A DNA stretch of 64,000 nt, taken from assembly GCA_951812925.1 (NCBI GenBank), contig OX638372.1:3224001-3288000 (forward strand). Reading direction: 5' to 3'. How positions within the stretch are numbered: the first letter of the stretch is position 1; the number at the start of each line of letters is the position of its first letter. This document shows positions 59,400-64,000 of this stretch, one piece after another. The DNA is from Calliopum simillimum (Eukaryota; Arthropoda; Insecta; Diptera; Lauxaniidae). Made by a program: the position numbers and the translations under genes. The notes below the pieces were generated by a model, which saw nothing but the letters and a program-made list of their open reading frames with translations, was not told where the DNA came from and did no database searches.

Positions 59400-60110
59400 A
59401 GCTGACAGCCGATTCTTTCGTCAGATTTTGACGAAACATACCTGGCCCTTAAGGCTATGGGTATTTTCTTACCTCACAAAATAGTTTCACTGCCATAAGA
59501 AAAGATTTTATTTGATTCGGCAGACCAAAAATTTTAAGCCTTTAACAGCGATATTGGTATTTAAATACCCATGCCATCAAAACATATTTGTGTCCCAGAT
59601 AAGTGGTCTCACATAGGTAACTTTATTTTTGATAGAAAACACCTTAAGCTATTAGGCACCAAGAACGTTTTGCGATTTTCCAGAGCCATTTCTGTTAAAT
59701 TTTTCAGCTTTTGTTAATTTGATGGCGTTTGACCCACAAGTCACCCGCAAGAAATTACATTATATGGTTCTAAAATAATTTTTGAGGCCCCATTCTTTCT
59801 CTACGTGCGCCTTAATACTAACATGCGATACCTCTCGCCAAGAACTAGCTTGTTTCTACTAAGATTACTGAATTCTTGGATATTCTTCTACTCAATAGTC
59901 CCACGTTGGGCGCCAAATTTAAGAGCGTAATTCTCTTAGTTTCCTTTTAAAATTGTTTTTTATCTTTTATTTTTTAAATGAAAACTCATTTAAATAATAT
60001 TTGTTTAAGATTTTAAGTTCGAATGGATTAATAAAACTTTATTTTCTACATTTAAAAAATTAAATGTTAAAAGATATTTGATACTTTTAAACAATATTGT
60101 TAAATGCATA
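59400..60110 (-). mobile_element. LTR-retrotransposon remnant (minus strand) with tRNA-Lys primer site
   Basis: Read on the minus strand, TGGCGCCCAACGTGGG (59900-59915) matches the complement of the insect tRNA-Lys(CTT) 3' end. Upstream of it (plus coordinates above 59916) lies an AT-rich LTR-like stretch with an AATAAA polyadenylation word at 60038-60043. Downstream (toward about 59400) is sequence that would be the untranslated leader. No gag or pol frame is visible and a second LTR was not found. The outer limits are guesses. Confidence 0.55.
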
Positions 60111-61289
60111 GAAGTATAAAATAATATAACTGCACCAATTCTTTTATTTTAATATTTTGGAGATTTTTTCTTCCAAAAATATTGAGAAATTTTGTGCCTA
60201 AGTGGGCTTTTAAAATAAAAAAAAATTCTCACAGTGTAAGCAACAAGTTTAATTAGAAACCCAAGTGGCGAGCAGCAACAGCAAAAAAATTGACACAATA
60301 GCAACAACAAAATCAAGCACTGCTCACACTGTTGTTGCCTTGTCAAATTAGCATATGTATGTACCTATAAAAAGCATAGCAGCACTCAAAATGGCGCAGA
60401 GAGCGCTAATGTTGCCGCTAAATTGTCACTGCAAAGCAACGTGAAGCCGCCGCCAACGACATCGCAATGAAATTTTGAATAATTGCAGGAAAACATGCGG
60501 AGCAAAGCAAAAATTTGATCCTTTTCGTCAGCAATGTGAAAAACTTTGAAGCAACACAATTATACGGACGACGAGTACTTAAAATGCGAGAGAAGGAAAT
60601 ACACGAAATACGAGTAAATGAGACGGACAAATATATAGACAGATGACAATAATTCTGCTGCTGCTGTTGCACTTGAAGTTGCGATAGAATCTGCGTGAAA
60701 ATTGTGCTGCAATTGCATTTACTCGTTCGTTGTTGTTGCTGTAATTTAATGCCATTTTCGTTTAATTAATTGAATTGAAATGAATTGAATCAAATTGAAT
60801 AAGCGAGGCAACAGCAACAACAGCAGCAATTGCAATTTTGCAAAACAAACAACAATTGCTGCTTCTGTACAGCTATGTGAGGGGGAGTTTTCCCGTTGTT
60901 GTCAGTCAGTTGCAGCAACTCGCGACATTAATGAGAAATTGCTATGGCTGCTGCTGTTTCTATTAGCAATTTATGTTACATTACGTTTATTTGCATAAAT
61001 TGCTCGAACAAGTGTTTATTTTAATAGCTTGGATAATAAATTGTTAATTTACAATTTTTGTTATTGTTGCTGTATTTATTGCTGTTGTCTCAAATAAAGG
61101 GTGTGGTCCATATGAACAATTTTAATTATGTGGTTACGATTAATGATTATAAGTAGTTGAGTTCATGGAATTACATGTATCACTCATAGAAATTAGTTTT
61201 TAATTAACATTTCTAAGAGTCGCGATCTTGTTCTACTTAAACATTACACTTTAAGTACATATATAAAGGGTGTTTTTTATATAGTTTTA
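60111..61289. other. Intronic sequence, no gene recognised
   Basis: The interval 60240-61000 is rich in CAG/CAA and GCT repeats on both strands and GC-richer than its surroundings. It may be host regulatory DNA or just simple-sequence drift. No domain in any open frame. Confidence 0.4.
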
Positions 61290-62990
61290 TTACAATGATG
61301 AAGGAATATATTTAGCGTATGGTAAATTGTCGAACACTTTTTGGAGCATTTGTAATTCTACAATACCTATGTCACCAATAGTCCGCCCAATTACGCCTTC
61401 CAAACCTCTTTCGTTTTAGAGCCGTCTGCGTACCATAGGTGGTAATCATCAACGAATTGAGGTCGTTTCATTTCCCTAATGTTTATGCTGGGGAATTAAA
61501 CATGGAGATTATGCTGAAAGTTGTATCTGAGTATCCTGTAATCACTGATAGTATTGGTAAGATTTCTGTTGGTGTTCAGCTCTTTCCTTAGGACAGACTA
61601 TTCAATAGTTCCAGCCCTACTTCTTTCCAGTAACGCTACGAAATCAAGCGTTATTTCCACGGCAGCAGTAAGTGTGGTTTTAATAGCTCCTGTAACTTAA
61701 ATGCAAGCCATTCATCGTAGTTTACAGAGTTTGACTTGTTCCAATTTTTGTTGCATCTTTTGATATCACACGGAGACTCCGTAGGTAACAATGAACCTGA
61801 CGATTAATGTGTACATCCAGAGGCTTAGTTTTAGGCTGAGTAGCGAGTTTTGTCTAGGAGGCTCCTACTGGTCTACAGAGCTGCTCTTGCCTTCCCGATT
61901 GTGTTTTTTTGATGAGGGTTACAGATGAGCTTTTCATCTAGAACTACACTAAGATTTTTATTCTGGTAACATTAGTTTTTTGGGGATTAACTTTCAGAAA
62001 TGTGTGCACGCTACAAGATGAGATTGTGTCTTTATATTTACCTCGAATAAGGATTGCGACTTTGTCAGCATATTCTTTCACTACAAAGCCATTTTAGCTA
62101 AGTAGGTGCATAAGCTCATCAACCACATAAGTGGAGATAATACTCCACCCTGAGGTCAGCCTCTTGAAGTCCAAGCTCTCAGTTTAACATCAGCCAGAGC
62201 TGTATTAATGATTCTTGTTCTAAGTGTGTTTAAAACTCATGTGCATGTAGTATTGTCCAAGCAAAGGACACATCTAGCGATATGGTTGACATCTATGCAT
62301 CTATGTTATCAAATCCTCCCTCTATATCTAAAGCGCAGACGACTGCAGATTCTTAAACTTCATAAGAATATTAAATTTTCTCTGTGAAGTAGATACATCT
62401 GATTGGTACATTAATGCTTGTGAAGAGTAGTATTTGTTAAATACTCTTCTCTTATACGCATTTCTACCATTTTCTTTTCCGTTCTGAGGAAATATAAGAT
62501 CAAACTTATTGAGCGGTATGATTTCGGCAGATCACTAGACCTGCGCATACCCCCCACCTTTCAGATAAACTTAACTATTTTTTCCTTCCACTTGTCAGAG
62601 ACAATGCTTCGATCCACTAAAATTATAAAAATCTTAATTAGAAATGGGATTCCGCGAATGCAAATTCTCGATATGTGCGCATATGTAACCGCTAAATGAT
62701 CTGGTAACACTATGCTAAAGTTCAAGGTTACTGTGTGAGTAGGTTCCTCTTTGGCTCTGAACACAAACAAACTCCTGCCATGGGAACCAAAACAAAAATC
62801 TGGTGCTCTAGCACAGTTTTTTCTGACGACAATTTTTTTCTAGCATATGGAGAGTTTACACACTTTCCTACTGAAAAATTATTCTTCAATATCATAGATA
62901 CAATGTTATATGTTTCTTGTTCGGAAACAGATGTTAGAAACTCAGTCACTAATTCCGTTAATTTCTTGCACTTCCTTGCCATGCAGACCT
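61290..62990 (-). pseudogene. Decayed LINE: reverse transcriptase plus RNase H
   Basis: Minus-strand translation shows, in scattered frames, an RT of the RNase H-carrying LINE type. SDKWKE..IVKFI is followed by LPKSYRSISLI (near 62510-62560), ALDIEGGFDNI (about 62310), PQGGVLSPLMW (near 62140) and EYADKVAILIRGK (62035-62075). LWYADGSKTKE then marks the start of RNase H (about 61410-61440). The catalytic YADD has become YADK. There are in-frame stops between the RT blocks and a frameshift just after the RNase H start. The frame 62561-62770 is the best preserved piece of the upstream RT. An old, dead copy, of a different lineage from the element at 35.5 kb. Confidence 0.75.
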
Positions 62991-64000
62991 TTAATTAAAA
63001 ATAGATTTCGACAAGGGAACAAAAAAAAAAGGAAAAAGGAAAATCAAACGCCAACAACAAAAATCATATGCATATTGGTACGAGTACATGCTGGCAATGA
63101 ATGTTAGAAAGTCGCCGCTTTGTGAATACCAGCAACAACAACAACAGTTGGGTGCAACGACAACAAAAACAACAACAACAAAAAGCAACAGAGTGCCAGA
63201 TTTGCTCCAACCACTCCTATGTTTAATTCGTCGCGTTCGATATAAACGAAAGACATGCGAACGAACGAACGAAGGAAGAAAAATGTTGCTGAGAACGAGA
63301 ACACATGCGCGCATGCGCAGCGCCAAGGAGAAACCAATGAGCGACTAAAACAACAATACACAAAGTAGAGGGGGACTTAAAAAGCCGGTTTGGTGTGGCA
63401 TTCAATAACATAAACCAAAAAAACAAAAAAAAAAAAAAAAAGCAAAAAATTATAAAGATAATAAAAATGAAGCAGAAATAAACGTTGAAGCAATAAAGCA
63501 AAGCTTGCAAAGACGACAGTAAAAAAATTAAAATCGTAGCAATAACCAACATTACGCCGCTGTTCGTCGAATCGTTTTTTTTTTTTTTTTTTTCTTATAT
63601 GTATACATTGTATGAAAAATTCAAGTTTCTTTTCTCTACAAAAAAAAAAAAAAAAAATTACTCCTTTATACCCTCCATCACATTTGCGATGCCTTTTTAC
63701 GAAGTTTATTTCGAATATATGCAAACCCTTGACGTAATGCCAAAAACCAAAGTAATACACTATCAAAAAACGGTGTAAAATCGATTCAGGAGCTTAGATC
63801 AGCTTCTCCGGAGATCTTTCTTACATAAATTTGGATAAAAGATCGGTTCGAAACAAATTAAGACAACATTTTTGTTGTATTTAATGTCATAAATTTAGTA
63901 AAAAAAAAAAATATTTTTGATAGGAAAGATATTTAACAAAAATCTATTGCTTCAATATTTTGCCAACTTTCGCTTCGCTTTAAAACGTCAATTTCGAATA
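62991..64000. other. Intronic sequence, low complexity
   Basis: Contains CAA runs (63133-63182), a GAAC run (63258-63271), A and T homopolymers (63427-63440, 63575-63592, 63640-63657) and AT-rich sequence to the window end. No gene. Confidence 0.45.

Larger units (their letters stand above)
52047..64000 (+). other. N: Notch downstream intron (5' part, 3' end outside window)
   Basis: Begins with the GTAAGT donor at 52047. No exon completing EGF6 (a Gly-rich start followed by Cys and then EGF7) was seen before the window end, so this intron is at least 11.95 kb. Repeats within it are listed separately. Confidence 0.75.

Noticed and set aside
63377..63766. 129-codon minus-strand frame rich in Phe and Lys
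   Set aside because: Made of A/T homopolymers; no family resemblance.

Overview
The window is AT-rich animal DNA in which only about 611 bp (under 1%) is recognisable host coding sequence. Three short plus-strand exons (33698-33966, 34199-34406, 51913-52046) splice into one reading frame of tandem EGF-like repeats. Residue by residue this matches EGF repeats 1 (end) to 6 (start) of the insect Notch receptor. The host is very probably a higher fly (Diptera): the best recalled match is Drosophila Notch, CAA/CAG repeats are abundant, and the mobile elements are of fly type. The gene is far more expanded than in Drosophila melanogaster, so a fly with a larger genome (a tephritid, for example) is plausible but not shown.

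Layout. 1-33697 is the 3' part of a very long upstream intron; no exon for EGF1 or the signal peptide was found in it. The exons at 33.7 and 34.2 kb are separated by a 232-bp intron. A 17.5-kb intron follows, then the exon at 51.9 kb, then at least 11.95 kb of the next intron to the window end. Everything else is intron.

The introns are a museum of mobile DNA. It includes a Helitron-like element (1.84-2.34 kb) and a palindromic fold-back element (2.37-4.74 kb) carrying a precisely inserted piggyBac-type MITE (3356-4369, TTAA target duplication). There is a shorter relative of the palindrome (31.96-32.57 kb), a mariner-type MITE with TA target sites (31059-31281), and several unclassified hairpin MITEs. 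Two LTR-retrotransposon remnants are marked by tRNA-Lys primer-binding sites (22.4 and 59.9 kb). Three LINE copies are present: an RNase H-containing fragment with an intact frame (35.5-36.5 kb, plus), a CR1/L2-group reverse transcriptase (45.0-46.8 kb, minus) and a decayed RT plus RNase H element (61.3-63.0 kb, minus). A Foldback-like element with internally repetitive arms and a 9-bp target duplication lies at 40752-41205.

Two degenerate minisatellites (19.1-20.0 and 49.3-50.1 kb) share a core word, lie in opposite orientation and each show a higher-order period (about 384 and 359 bp). A second inverted pair of dispersed repeats (26.55-27.26 and 39.71-40.52 kb) also brackets the first two exons. 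That layout could let intron RNA pair across those exons.

No bacterial features, CRISPR arrays, rRNA or tRNA genes, or complete host genes were seen. The most interesting material is the architecture of the repeats inside the Notch introns, not a new protein system.
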